From Microbacterium album (lineage in GTDB: Bacteria; Actinomycetota; Actinomycetes; Actinomycetales; Microbacteriaceae): 64,000 nucleotides of DNA. The number at the start of each line of letters is the position of its first letter. Within the stretch, counting starts at the first letter, position 1. Position numbers and translations under genes: made by a program. Below are positions 45,205-54,351 of this stretch, piece by piece. Below the pieces are notes generated by a model that saw nothing but the letters and a program-made list of their open reading frames with translations, was not told the DNA's origin and made no database searches. The stretch covers positions 47,080 through 111,079 of the forward strand of contig NZ_BMJY01000010.1 in NCBI RefSeq assembly GCF_014643695.1. Direction: 5' to 3'.

Positions 45205-46149
45205 GGAGCCGCGGCGGCCCGCCCGACGGGAGCGCTCCGGGGGCGCCGGCCGGGGACGTTCCTGCGCGAGCACGACGCCGGCCAGCACGAGCACCCCGCC
45301 CACGACCTGCGGCACCGTGATCGCCATGCCGAGCAGTACCGTGGCGATCGCCGTGAACACCGTGATGAGGTTGAGGGAGACGCCGGCCTGGGCGGGCGGC
45401 ACGTGCTGCAGCGCGTAGTTCCACAGCACGTACGACACGATCGACGGGAACACCGCGATGTATGCCAGCGACCACGCACCGGCGGTCGTCTGCGGCAGAC
45501 TCAGCCCCTGGGCCAGGACGAACGGCGTCAGACAGACGGCGACGATCAGTCCCTGCACGGCCACGGCCGAGATCGGCGGCAGGCGCGGGCCCGAGCGGCC
45601 GATGATCGTGTAGGCGGTCCAGGCGATGATCGCGCCGAGCATGATCAGGCTGCCGATCCGCGGCGGGTGCTCCAGGATGGCCAGCGGACGCCCGCCGGAG
45701 ACGATCCAGAGCACTCCCGCGAGCGCGAGCAGGATCCCCGCCACACCGCGCCAGCCCAGCCGCGCGCCGAGGAACACGACCGCGGCGATCGCGATGAGCG
45801 CGGGGTTGAAGGCGTTGATGAGCGAGAGTTGGAACGGCGTCTCCGTGTCGAGCGCCGCATACAGCAGCAGGTTGTAGCCGGCGACACCGATGAGCCCCAA
45901 CAGGGCCAGCCGCGGCCACGACTGCAGCACCGCTCGCCAGTCCGGACGCTCGACGAGCTGGGCGATCGCGAACAGGGGCGCCGTCGCCAGCACCCATCTC
46001 ATCCACGTGAGGCTGACCGGATCCGTCTCGGCGACGGCGATCACTCCGAGCAGGTAGTTGCCCGCCCACGACAGCGTCGCTCCCACAAGGGCGAGGTAGC
46101 CGAGGGTGCGCCGCCGCGCGTCGGTGGGGACAGCGGCGTTCCGGGACAT
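45202..46149 (-). CDS. EamA/DMT-family transporter
   Basis: A 315-residue drug/metabolite transporter with ten membrane segments in two EamA repeats (about residues 17-150 and 163-295). Features include GATLSWAGNYLLG in the first repeat and GAIIAWTAYTIIGR in the second. Members export amino acids and metabolites; because it sits beside the Trp-controlled gene one may guess an aromatic compound, but nothing proves it. TAGACT on the minus strand ends seven bases before the ATG. Confidence 0.86.
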   Translation of the reverse strand: MSRNAAVPTDARRRTLGYLALVGATLSWAGNYLLGVIAVAETDPVSLTWMRWVLATAPLFAIAQLVERPDWRAVLQSWPRLALLGLIGVAGYNLLLYAALDTETPFQLSLINAFNPALIAIAAVVFLGARLGWRGVAGILLALAGVLWIVSGGRPLAILEHPPRIGSLIMLGAIIAWTAYTIIGRSGPRLPPISAVAVQGLIVAVCLTPFVLAQGLSLPQTTAGAWSLAYIAVFPSIVSYVLWNYALQHVPPAQAGVSLNLITVFTAIATVLLGMAITVPQVVGGVLVLAGVVLAQERPRPAPPERSRRAGRRGS

Positions 46150-46202
46150 CCGGCTCAGTCTAGGGCGCAGCGCCCGGCGCCGACCCGCGGGGCGCCGGGG
46201 CG

Positions 46203-47498
46203 TCAGCCGCCGACGAGGCGGATGGGGTTGAAGATGTCGGCGGCGAACAGCAGCGCGGCCATGCCGATCAGGAGCGCGACGACGAGCAGCGTCACGGGGA
46301 CCAGTCGCGTCGCGTCGGTCGGCGCCGGCGGCGGACGCCGGAAGAGCTTCGCCCATGCGCGCCGGATCCCGTCCCACAGGGCGATCGCGACGTGCCCGCC
46401 GTCGAGCGGCAGCAGCGGGATGAGGTTGAAGACGAACAGCGCGATGTTGACGGCTCCGAGCAGTCCGATCATCACGGCCACGCGGTCGACGATGGGCGCC
46501 TCGGTGGCGGCGACCTCGCCCGCCAGCCGCCCCACGCCGATGACGCTGAGCGGGCCGTCGGGATCGCGTTCCTGGCCCGTGAACAGGTCGACGGCGGTGT
46601 CCCAGAGCCGCGCGGGCAGCTGCGCCACGATGCCGGTGACGAGCCCGACGTTCTCGAACGCGGCCTGCGGGCCCGCCCACAGCGGCTGGGCCACGCGCTC
46701 CGCCGCGGGGCTCAGCCCCGCGAAGCCGACCTCGTCGACGACCGTCCGCCCCGCGGCGTCCACGTACTCATTCTGGGCGAGGACGGGCGTGAGCTGGAGC
46801 GTGCGCTCCGAGCCGTCCCGCTCCACGACCACGGGGATGCGCTGTCCGGGGTGCTCCCGGATGATGGCGGAGGCCTCGGCGAAGGTCGACACAGGGCGGC
46901 CCGCGAGCGACACCAGCTCGTCCCCCGGCTGCAGCCCCGCGGCACTCGCGGGCGACGGCGGATCGCCGGGCCCGCACTCGGTCGCGGCGGCGTCCGCCGG
47001 CAGCACGCACTCCGACACGGAGGCGACGGTGGTGGTGTGCTGCGGCATCCCGAGGCCGCTGTACAGCACGGCGAAGAGCACGATCGCGAGCAGCAGATTC
47101 ATGAACGGCCCGCCGAGCATCACGACGATGCGCTTCCACACCGGCAGCCGGTAGAAGGTGCGCGAATCGTCGACGCCCTCGAGCGTCTCCGCGTTGGCGT
47201 CGCGGGCGTCCTGCACGAGCGTGGCGAACAGGCCGCCGCCGGCCCTGCCGTCGTCGCGGGCGCGCGGGTACATCCCGGACATCGAGATGAAGCCGCCCAG
47301 GGGGAGCGCCTTGATGCCGTACTCGGTCTCCCCGATCCGCCGCGACCAGAGCGTGGGGCCGAAGCCGACCATGTACTGCCCCACGCGCACGCGGAAGAGC
47401 TTGGCGGGCGCCAGGTGCCCGATCTCGTGCAACGCGATGGACACGGCCAGTCCGACGACCACCACGAGCACGCCGATGACGAACGCCAGGACAGTCAC
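46203..47498 (-). CDS. rip1: M50 site-2 protease, Rip1/RseP-like
   Basis: A 431-residue intramembrane zinc metalloprotease. The first helix carries HEIGH (His24, Glu25, His28); a PDZ domain follows (about residues 175-265), and the third zinc ligand region is NLIPLLPLDGGH. Members cleave anti-sigma factors after site-1 cleavage. In mycobacteria rip1 lies between dxr and ispG; here all three are on the same strand but separated by other genes. GTG start with TAGCGT six bases upstream on the minus strand. The PDZ domain contains a Cys pair (SECVLPADAAATECG). Confidence 0.92.
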   Translation of the reverse strand: MTVLAFVIGVLVVVVGLAVSIALHEIGHLAPAKLFRVRVGQYMVGFGPTLWSRRIGETEYGIKALPLGGFISMSGMYPRARDDGRAGGGLFATLVQDARDANAETLEGVDDSRTFYRLPVWKRIVVMLGGPFMNLLLAIVLFAVLYSGLGMPQHTTTVASVSECVLPADAAATECGPGDPPSPASAAGLQPGDELVSLAGRPVSTFAEASAIIREHPGQRIPVVVERDGSERTLQLTPVLAQNEYVDAAGRTVVDEVGFAGLSPAAERVAQPLWAGPQAAFENVGLVTGIVAQLPARLWDTAVDLFTGQERDPDGPLSVIGVGRLAGEVAATEAPIVDRVAVMIGLLGAVNIALFVFNLIPLLPLDGGHVAIALWDGIRRAWAKLFRRPPPAPTDATRLVPVTLLVVALLIGMAALLFAADIFNPIRLVGG

Positions 47499-47607
47499 GC
47501 CTCCACGCTACTGCCGACGGCTTTGAATCGGCCGGGCGCCGCACCCTGCGTCGCCCCGCGTCACCAACCGCTCACCCATCCCCCACCGGCAGGAGTAGGT
47601 TGAAGGC

Positions 47608-48213
47608 ATGACGGCCCGGCAGCAGCGCGCGCTCCGCGGCGCTGTCGCGGCGGGCGTGGCGACGCTGCTCGCCGCCGTCTCCCACACAATCGCGGGCGGT
47701 CCGGCGCCGACGGCCCTGCTGGTCGTCGCTGTGACCCTGCTCCTGACGCCGCTCGCGGCCGCGGTGGTGGGCCCGCGCCCCAGCCTGCCCCGGCTGTCGG
47801 GCGCCGTCGCTGTGAGCCAGGTGGCCTTCCATGCGGCCTTCGAGTGGATCGGCGGCCCGGCCGCGGCCGGAGGGGTCGCGGCGACATCCGGTCACGGGCA
47901 CCACCATCACGCCGCGGCTCCCCTGCTGGAGCACGCGCTCCTCGGCTCCGGAGCGCCGGGCGATGCCGCCCTCATGCCCGTGGCACACGCGGCCGCGGCG
48001 CTGCTGACGATCGCCCTGCTCTGGCGCGGCGAACAGCTCCTGCGCGCGATCGCGCGCGAGACGCTCGCGATCCTGCACCGCGTCGAGCTGCCGCAGCTCC
48101 CGGTGCGATCCCGGATCGCGCTCCCCTGCGCCGCTGGGCCCGCTGCGCCCATCGAGCGCCGCTTCCTCTCCTCGATGCGGCGGCGCGGGCCGCCGAGCCC
48201 GTCGCGCGCCTGA
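47608..48213 (+). CDS. His-rich membrane protein upstream of YcnI
   Basis: A 201-residue integral membrane protein of unknown family with about five hydrophobic segments and a loop GHGHHHHAAAP (about residues 94-104) between helices three and four. A His-rich extracytoplasmic loop suggests metal binding. It precedes the YcnI gene by 126 bases on the same strand, so copper-related transport is plausible but inferred. TAGGTT ends six bases before the ATG. The C-terminus is basic (RRFLSSMRRRG). Confidence 0.7.
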   Translation: MTARQQRALRGAVAAGVATLLAAVSHTIAGGPAPTALLVVAVTLLLTPLAAAVVGPRPSLPRLSGAVAVSQVAFHAAFEWIGGPAAAGGVAATSGHGHHHHAAAPLLEHALLGSGAPGDAALMPVAHAAAALLTIALLWRGEQLLRAIARETLAILHRVELPQLPVRSRIALPCAAGPAAPIERRFLSSMRRRGPPSPSRA

Positions 48214-48339
48214 CGCTTCGCCCGCCCGCCCGCCGGGTCGGGGCGAGCGCGCGCGCCTGCCTCGACACCGCGCGGACAGCCGCGCTCCCCTTCGCGACGC
48301 GCGCCCACGCGCCGTCGCCGGATCGAGAAGAGAACATCC

Positions 48340-49056
48340 ATGCTGCACATCACGACCGCTCACCCCACCCCGCGCCGCTCGTGGGCGCCCGCCGTCGCCC
48401 GTCGGAGCCGGCGCCACGGCGCGCGCCGAATCGCCGGAGCCGCCGCGACGGCGACCCTCGCGGCGGGCTTCGTCCTGCTCACGCCCGGGGCCGCCACCGC
48501 GCACGTCACCGTCACGCCCGACTCGCCCACGGCGGGCGGCTACGACGTCCTGACGTTCGCGTTCTCCCACGGCTGCAGCGGGTCGCCCACGACCGCGCTG
48601 CACATCGACATCCCCGACGGCCTGGACTCGGTCTCACCGACCGTTCAGCCCGGCTGGGAGATCGAGGTCGAGCGCGACCCGGGCAACGGCCTCGTCACGA
48701 GCGTCGTCTACACGACCGATGATCCCGTGCCGGACCACCTGCGAGCGACCGTGACCCTCGGCGTCAAGTACGCGGCGGACGCGCCAACCGTGCTCGCCTT
48801 CCCGGTCGAGCAGGTGTGCGCCGAGGGCGCGACGTCCTGGTCGCAGATCGCCGACGAGGGGCAGGATCCGCACGACCTCGATCATCCCGCGCCCTTCGTC
48901 ACGCTGGCCGAGCCCGTCGAAACGGCCGGCACGGGAGCGGACGGCGACGACGGGACCTCGGCCATGCCCGTCGCGCTCGGCGCGGGCGGGCTGCTGACCG
49001 GCGTCGCCGCGCTCGCGGTGTCCGTCCTCGCCTGGCGCCGATCGGGCCGCGCCTGA
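48340..49056 (+). CDS. YcnI-family copper-binding protein (DUF1775)
   Basis: A 238-residue exported protein. The signal peptide has a twin-Arg-like basic region and ends ATA-HVTV, so cleavage would leave His55 as the N-terminal residue. In YcnI this His and a downstream Trp bind Cu(II) in a monohistidine brace. Domain features: HVTVTPDSPTAGGYDVLTF, SHGCSGSPTTALHIDIPDG and PGWEIE. A C-terminal helix (about 215-234) anchors it. GAGAAGAG is the likely Shine-Dalgarno. Confidence 0.85.
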   Translation: MLHITTAHPTPRRSWAPAVARRSRRHGARRIAGAAATATLAAGFVLLTPGAATAHVTVTPDSPTAGGYDVLTFAFSHGCSGSPTTALHIDIPDGLDSVSPTVQPGWEIEVERDPGNGLVTSVVYTTDDPVPDHLRATVTLGVKYAADAPTVLAFPVEQVCAEGATSWSQIADEGQDPHDLDHPAPFVTLAEPVETAGTGADGDDGTSAMPVALGAGGLLTGVAALAVSVLAWRRSGRA

Positions 49057-49106
49057 CCCGCGGGCCCCGCGTCCTGCCCGACACGGCCGGACGCGGGGCC
49101 CGCGGG
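49057..49106 (+). terminator. Perfect 18-bp hairpin after the YcnI gene
   Basis: Arms at 49057-49074 and 49089-49106 are exact reverse complements around a 14-base loop, starting at the base after the YcnI stop. There is no T run, so it may end transcription weakly, protect the 3' end or be a local palindromic element. Confidence 0.6.
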
Positions 49107-49140
49107 CCACGCAGGAAGGCCGTGCGAGACTTGATCCGCC

Positions 49141-50787
49141 ATGACGAACGCGCCCTCCAACCTGCCTCCCGTCCTGCGCCCGGAGCACCCGCCGCGCAAG
49201 CCGCTCGCGGAGCTCGCCGCGCGTTTCGGCCGCGACACGCGCGGCCCCGTGGCGGGGGTGGACGTCACCGGCGTCACGCTCGCCACGGGTGACCTGCGGG
49301 CCGGCGAGGCGTTCGTCGCGATACGCGGCGTGAACCGTCACGGCGCGGAGTTCGCCCCGGTCGCTGTGGAGAAGGGCGCGGCGGCGATCGTCACGGACGC
49401 CGAGGGCGCCGAGCTCGCCGCGTCGACCGGGCTCCCGATCGTCGTCGTCGACGACCCCCGCGCGATCCTCGGCGAGCTCTCCGCGTGGGTGTACGACACG
49501 GCGCCGCGGGATGAGTCCGCCGATGCCGCGAACGGCACCGACCGAGGCGGCCTGCCGCTGCTGCTCGGCACGACGGGAACCAACGGCAAGACGAGCGTCA
49601 CGCACCTGCTCGACGGCATCCTCGGGCAGCTGGGCGTGGTCTCGGGCCTGTCTTCGACGGCCGAGCGCCACATCGCCGGCGAGGTCATCGTGTCCCGCCT
49701 CACCACGCCCGAGGCGTCCGAGTTCCATGCGCTGCTCGCCCTGATGCGGGAGCGCGGGGTCGAGGCCGTCGCGGTCGAGGTGAGCGCGCAGGCGCTCACG
49801 CGGCACCGCGTCGACGGGCTCGTGTTCGACGTCGCGTCCTTCACGAACCTGACGCACGACCATCTCGACGACTACGCCGACATGGAGGAGTACTTCGAGG
49901 CGAAGCTCGCCTTCTTCCGGCCTGATCGGGCGCGCCGCGGCGTGGTCTCGCTCGACTCGGTTCCCGGCGCCGACATCGTCGCGCGGGCCGAGATCCCCGT
50001 CGTGACGATCGCTGCTCCCGCGATCGCGGCCGACCCCGCGCTCGCCGAGCGCGCCGAGTGGCGCGTCACGATCGACGACGAGCAGCAGAGCGGCACGCGC
50101 TTCACCCTCGCGCACCGTGACGGCCGCTCGCTCACGACGACCGTTCCCGTCATCGGCCCGCACATGGCGTCGAACGCGGGGCTCGCGATCGTCATGCTGC
50201 TGGAGGCAGGCTACGAGTGGGACCGCATCGCGGCCGCCCTGGAGCGCGACGGCGGGATCCGCGCCCATCTTCCCGGCCGCACGCAGCGGGTCTCCGGCGA
50301 GGAGGGCCCCGCGGTGTACGTCGACTTCGGTCACACGCCCGACGCGTTCGTCAAGACGCTCGCCGCGGTCCGCCGCGTGACGCCCGGCAAGGTGCTCATG
50401 CTGTTCGGCGCCGACGGCGACCGGGACAAGACCAAGCGGCACGACATGGGCCGCACCGCGGTCGAGGGCAGCGACATCGTCGTCATCACGGATCACCACC
50501 CGCGCTTCGAGGACCCGGACGCGATCCGCGCGATGCTGCTCGAGGGCGCGCGCGCGGCGGACCCGGATCACGAGATCCACGAGATCTCTCCGCCGGAGCG
50601 CGCGATCGTGGAGGCCGTCCGCCTCGTCGGCCCCGGAGACGCCATCCTGTGGGCCGGCCCCGGGCACCAGGACTACCGCGACATCCGCGGCGTCCGCACG
50701 CCCTACTCGGCCCGCGAGCTCGCCCGCCGCGCCCTCCGCGACGCGGGCTGGCCCGTCCCTGAGCCCACCTGGCCTGTCCCGTACTGA
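49141..50787 (+). CDS. Mur ligase, MurE-like, unusual specificity motif
   Basis: A 548-residue Mur ligase with the N-terminal UMAG-binding domain, the central ATPase (LLGTTGTNGKTSVTH, about residues 140-154; STAERHIAG; TTPEASEFHALL; carbamylated-Lys site YFEAKLAFF) and the C-terminal domain. MurE specificity is set by D-N-P-R in diaminopimelate enzymes; here the aligned residues are His452-His453-Pro454-Arg455 (DHHPRFEDP). It stands alone, not in a dcw cluster, so it may be a second MurE or a ligase for another diamino or amino acid. Nothing confirms the substrate. Confidence 0.82.
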   Translation: MTNAPSNLPPVLRPEHPPRKPLAELAARFGRDTRGPVAGVDVTGVTLATGDLRAGEAFVAIRGVNRHGAEFAPVAVEKGAAAIVTDAEGAELAASTGLPIVVVDDPRAILGELSAWVYDTAPRDESADAANGTDRGGLPLLLGTTGTNGKTSVTHLLDGILGQLGVVSGLSSTAERHIAGEVIVSRLTTPEASEFHALLALMRERGVEAVAVEVSAQALTRHRVDGLVFDVASFTNLTHDHLDDYADMEEYFEAKLAFFRPDRARRGVVSLDSVPGADIVARAEIPVVTIAAPAIAADPALAERAEWRVTIDDEQQSGTRFTLAHRDGRSLTTTVPVIGPHMASNAGLAIVMLLEAGYEWDRIAAALERDGGIRAHLPGRTQRVSGEEGPAVYVDFGHTPDAFVKTLAAVRRVTPGKVLMLFGADGDRDKTKRHDMGRTAVEGSDIVVITDHHPRFEDPDAIRAMLLEGARAADPDHEIHEISPPERAIVEAVRLVGPGDAILWAGPGHQDYRDIRGVRTPYSARELARRALRDAGWPVPEPTWPVPY

Positions 50788-50800
50788 CCGAAACCGGCCG

Positions 50801-51886
50801 TCAGGACGAGATGATCCGGTCCGCCTCCGCGCGGGCCCAGGTCTCCGCGTGGGCGAGGGAGTCGAGCGTGAGTTCGGCCGGGGCCTCGTGCGCCTCGACC
50901 ACGCGTCGCACCGTGTCGACGATGCCGAGGAAGGGCAGTCGCCCCTCGTGGAACGCGTCGACGGCCTGCTCGTTCGCGGCGTTGTAGACGCTGGGGAACG
51001 TGCCACCGGCGCGGCCGACCTGCTTGGCGAGCCCGACGGCCGGGAACGCCTCCTCGTCCAGCGGCTCGAACGTCCATGCGGACGCCGTCGTCCAGTCCAG
51101 CGGCGCGCCGACGCCGGGCACCCGGTTCGGCCAGTCGAGCCCGAGCGAGATCGGCAGGCGCATGTCGGGCGGGGACGCCTGGGCGATCGTGGAGCCGTCG
51201 ACGAACTCGACCATGGAGTGCACGATCGACTGCGGGTGCACCACCACGTCGATCCGGTCGTAAGGGACGTCGAACAGCAGATGCGCCTCGATGACCTCGA
51301 GTCCCTTGTTCACGAGCGTCGCGGAGTTGGTCGTGACGACGCGTCCCATGTCCCACGTCGGATGGGCCAGGGCGTCGGCGGGCGTCACCGCCGCGAGTGA
51401 CTCCCGGCTGCGACCGCGGAAGGGACCGCCGGATGCCGTCAGCACGAGCCGGCGCACCTCGCCGGAGGACCCGGCGCGAAGGGCCTGGGCCAGCGCGGAG
51501 TGCTCGGAGTCCACCGGCACGATCTGTCCGGGCGCCGCGAGACGCTTCACGAGCTCGCCGCCGACGATCAGCGACTCCTTGTTGGCCAGCGCGAGCGTGC
51601 GCCCGGCCTCGAGCGCGGCCAGCGTCGGACCGAGGCCGACGGAGCCGGTGATCCCGTTGACGACGACGTCTGCCGCGACCTCGCGCACGAGCTGTGCCGC
51701 GTCGTCCGCGCCGAGCGCCGTGTGCTCGACGCCGAACTCGGCGGCCTGCGCCGCCAGGAGCTCCGCATTCGATCCCGCCGACAGCCCGACCACGGCGAAC
51801 CGCTCGGGGTTGGCGCGGACGACGTCCAGCGCCTGCGTTCCGATCGAGCCGGTCGAGCCGAGGACGACGACGCGCCGCGCGGTCAC
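50801..51886 (-). CDS. dxr: 1-deoxy-D-xylulose 5-phosphate reductoisomerase
   Basis: A 361-residue Dxr of the MEP pathway, making 2-C-methylerythritol 4-phosphate with NADPH. N-terminal [15 protein letters not shown], the metal/substrate segment [35 protein letters not shown] and HPTWDMG are all present. The GTG start overlaps the stop of the upstream FKBP lipoprotein (GTGA). The flanking convergent Mur ligase ends 14 bases away. Confidence 0.95.
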   Translation of the reverse strand: MTARRVVVLGSTGSIGTQALDVVRANPERFAVVGLSAGSNAELLAAQAAEFGVEHTALGADDAAQLVREVAADVVVNGITGSVGLGPTLAALEAGRTLALANKESLIVGGELVKRLAAPGQIVPVDSEHSALAQALRAGSSGEVRRLVLTASGGPFRGRSRESLAAVTPADALAHPTWDMGRVVTTNSATLVNKGLEVIEAHLLFDVPYDRIDVVVHPQSIVHSMVEFVDGSTIAQASPPDMRLPISLGLDWPNRVPGVGAPLDWTTASAWTFEPLDEEAFPAVGLAKQVGRAGGTFPSVYNAANEQAVDAFHEGRLPFLGIVDTVRRVVEAHEAPAELTLDSLAHAETWARAEADRIISS

Positions 51887-52830
51887 GGCTGGGTCATCGG
51901 CTTTCCGGACGCCAGGATGTCGACGACGAAGGTGAGCGACTCGTCGTACAGCTGGTGGTTCTCGAAGCCCTCCATGTGGTAGCCCTCCTCGGGCGGCATG
52001 CTGACGAGCACCTGCGAACCGACCTTCTGGCCCTCGAGCGCCTTGCCGAAGCCGGTGACGACGCCGTCGATGTTGAAGGGCACCGGCACGCCGGCCTCCC
52101 AGCTCGAGTCGAAGACGCTGCCGTCCGACCACTGCACGCCCGTGTACATCGCGAGCACGTCGTCGCCCGCTTCGACGACGGCGCCGTCGCCCTCCTTGAG
52201 GGTGGTCACGACCGTCTCGGTGGGCGGATCGGTGTCGGGCAGGGTGATGGTCGGCGCGCCGTTCTCGGCCAGCTCGACGACGGGCTGTCCTTCGACGGCG
52301 GGACGGTCCTCGCCCCACGCCCGGTCGGGGATGTCCGCGACACCGAGGACGTCGATCACGTACACCGCGGCCTGCGCCCCGCCGCCGCCGGGCACCGCTG
52401 CCGCGATGCGCGAGCCGGAGGGCACGCAGCCGAGCAGCTGGCCCCAGCCGGTGCTCGGGCTCACCTCCTGCGGCACCATGGGCTCGTCGAAACCGCCCAC
52501 CTGCACGAGCTCTCCCGTGACCGCGTCGTAGATCGCCATGGCGACCTCGACCATGTCGCCCTCCTGCAGACGCGCGCCGTCGCCCTCGCTGACGACCGTG
52601 CGCACGGGCTCCGTGATCTCGACCGGTCCCTCCGTCTGCAGCTCGGGCACGTCGCCGACGTCACCCTCGATGTCGAGCGAGGCCGTGGCGTCGCCCTCGG
52701 GAAGGGCCGCGGCGCAGAGGCCGGACTCGTCGGTGGGCTCGGGCTCGGTCCCGGGGACGCTGGAGCAGCCGGCGAGAGCGAGCGTCGCGATCGCGACGGT
52801 GGACAGGAGAGCGGCAGAGCGGAAACGCAC
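51883..52830 (-). CDS. FKBP-type isomerase lipoprotein, two domains
   Basis: A 315-residue exported lipoprotein: signal helix, lipobox LAGC, then an acidic stretch and two FKBP-like domains (about residues 60-180 and 200-310). The second contains [28 protein letters not shown] and [16 protein letters not shown], close to an active FKBP; the first is more diverged. It would assist folding of proteins outside the membrane. I start at the GTG at 52830 as the frame's earlier 14 residues are not typical of a signal peptide. It is coupled to dxr by overlap. Confidence 0.86.
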   Translation of the reverse strand: MRFRSAALLSTVAIATLALAGCSSVPGTEPEPTDESGLCAAALPEGDATASLDIEGDVGDVPELQTEGPVEITEPVRTVVSEGDGARLQEGDMVEVAMAIYDAVTGELVQVGGFDEPMVPQEVSPSTGWGQLLGCVPSGSRIAAAVPGGGGAQAAVYVIDVLGVADIPDRAWGEDRPAVEGQPVVELAENGAPTITLPDTDPPTETVVTTLKEGDGAVVEAGDDVLAMYTGVQWSDGSVFDSSWEAGVPVPFNIDGVVTGFGKALEGQKVGSQVLVSMPPEEGYHMEGFENHQLYDESLTFVVDILASGKPMTQP

Positions 52831-52980
52831 GGAGTACCTCGTTCGGTGGGGGACGCGTCCATCATCCCCCATGTCGCTTCAGAACGCGCTGTACGTCTCG
52901 CGAATCGTGCGTGAACACCGGCCTCAGCCCCACGCCCGCCCATGCCGGGTCGCGCATGGAGCGGGCGATACGCTCGTCGA

Positions 52981-53757
52981 ATGAGCTCTGCGGAATCCGT
53001 CGCGCCGGAACCCGACGAGACCGGGGATCCCCGCCGCCCCAGCTGGTTCTACACTTTCGGCCGTCTCGCGCTGGCACCGCTGGCCCGGGCCGTCTACCGC
53101 CCGCGCGTGGAGGGCAAGAGCAACATCCCGCGCACGGGCGCCGTGATCTTCGCCAGCAACCATCTGTCGTTCATCGACTCGATCGCGATCCCCGTCGCGG
53201 TGGCGCCGCGCCCGGTTCATTTCCTCGCCAAGTCCAGCTACTTCGAGGGCCGCGGACTGCAGGGATGGCTGTCGAAGGTGCTGTTCACGGCGGTCGGTGC
53301 CATCCCCGTCAGGCGGGGGGCGGGCCAGGCCGCACTCGAGGCGCTCGAACAGCAGCGCCAGATCCTCGAATCCGGCGCGGCCGTGGCGCTGTATCCCGAG
53401 GGGACCCGCTCGCTCGACGGCCGGCTGTACAAGGGCCGCACGGGCGTCGCGTTCCTCGCGCTCCAGACGGGCGCTCCCGTGGTCCCCGTCGGCCTGACGG
53501 GGACGGACAAGGTCATGCCGGTCGGCGCGCGCGTCCCCTCCCTGCGTCAGCGGGTGACCGTCCGCTTCGGCGAGCCGCTGGAGCTGTCGCACCACGGCCC
53601 GGCGTCCTCGGGCAAGGCACGGCGGACGGCGACGGACGAGATCATGGCGGCGATCCACGCGCTCTCGGGCCAGGAACTGGCCGACGCCTACAACGAGTCG
53701 CCCGCGCAGTCGCCCATGGAGAAGATCAAGCGCGCCCTGCCGCACGAGCGCCGCTGA
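52981..53757 (+). CDS. plsC: 1-acyl-glycerol-3-phosphate acyltransferase
   Basis: A 258-residue PlsC-family acyltransferase in phospholipid synthesis. The catalytic motif NHLSFID (variant of NHxxxxD, about residues 59-65) and the substrate motif EGTRS (about 139-143) are present, as are FLAKSSYF and GAIPVRRGAG. It is membrane-associated without a signal peptide. TACGCT ends six bases before the ATG. Several paralogues are common in actinobacteria, so the exact lipid is not certain. Confidence 0.88.
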   Translation: MSSAESVAPEPDETGDPRRPSWFYTFGRLALAPLARAVYRPRVEGKSNIPRTGAVIFASNHLSFIDSIAIPVAVAPRPVHFLAKSSYFEGRGLQGWLSKVLFTAVGAIPVRRGAGQAALEALEQQRQILESGAAVALYPEGTRSLDGRLYKGRTGVAFLALQTGAPVVPVGLTGTDKVMPVGARVPSLRQRVTVRFGEPLELSHHGPASSGKARRTATDEIMAAIHALSGQELADAYNESPAQSPMEKIKRALPHERR

Positions 53758-53778
53758 CGACGCCCGCTCAGATCCCGG

Positions 53779-54261
53779 TCAGTCCACGGTCTCCGCGACC
53801 GTGACGACCGCGTCGTGCCGGACGGGGAAGTTGACGGAGGCCGCGATGAAGCACCACCCGCTCGCGGTCGCGTGAGCCGCCTCGGCGGCCTCGACCATCG
53901 ACGCCTCCGCGACGGTGACGCGCGGGCGCAGCACGACCTCCACGAAGCGGCCGCCCCCGCGGCCGTCCTCACGCATGACCCCCGTCGCGTCGTCGACGTA
54001 CGACGTCACGACGACACCCGCCTGGACGCACGCGTGCAGGTAGGACAGCAGGTGGCACTCGGAGAGCGCGGCCAGCAGCATGTCCTCCGGGTTCCACCGC
54101 GACGCATCGCCGCGGAACGGCTTGTCGGCCGAGGCCAGCAGCCTCGGCTTGCCCTCCACCTCGATCGTGACATCGCGCGCATAGTCGCGATAGCCGGACG
54201 TCCCGGTGCCGCGGTTGCCCGTCCAGGTCGCCGTGAGCGCGTAGCGGTGTTCTCCGAGCAT
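53779..54261 (-). CDS. OsmC family protein
   Basis: A 160-residue OsmC/Ohr-fold protein. The conserved Arg and Glu segment WNPEDMLLAALSECHLLSYL (about residues 57-76) contains the first redox Cys; the second Cys is expected near ASGWCFIAA (about residue 137). OsmC proteins reduce organic hydroperoxides. Whether this one is a peroxidase or a general OsmC member is not decided. It is divergent from the asparaginase gene. Confidence 0.86.
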   Translation of the reverse strand: MLGEHRYALTATWTGNRGTGTSGYRDYARDVTIEVEGKPRLLASADKPFRGDASRWNPEDMLLAALSECHLLSYLHACVQAGVVVTSYVDDATGVMREDGRGGGRFVEVVLRPRVTVAEASMVEAAEAAHATASGWCFIAASVNFPVRHDAVVTVAETVD

Positions 54262-54351
54262 GATCCCCAGTGTGGCAGCCTCCCCGGTCACGAGCCGCGG
54301 CTCCAGCCGCGGCGACCGCCGTGACGGCGAGGCGCTCGGTAGGCTGGCGCG

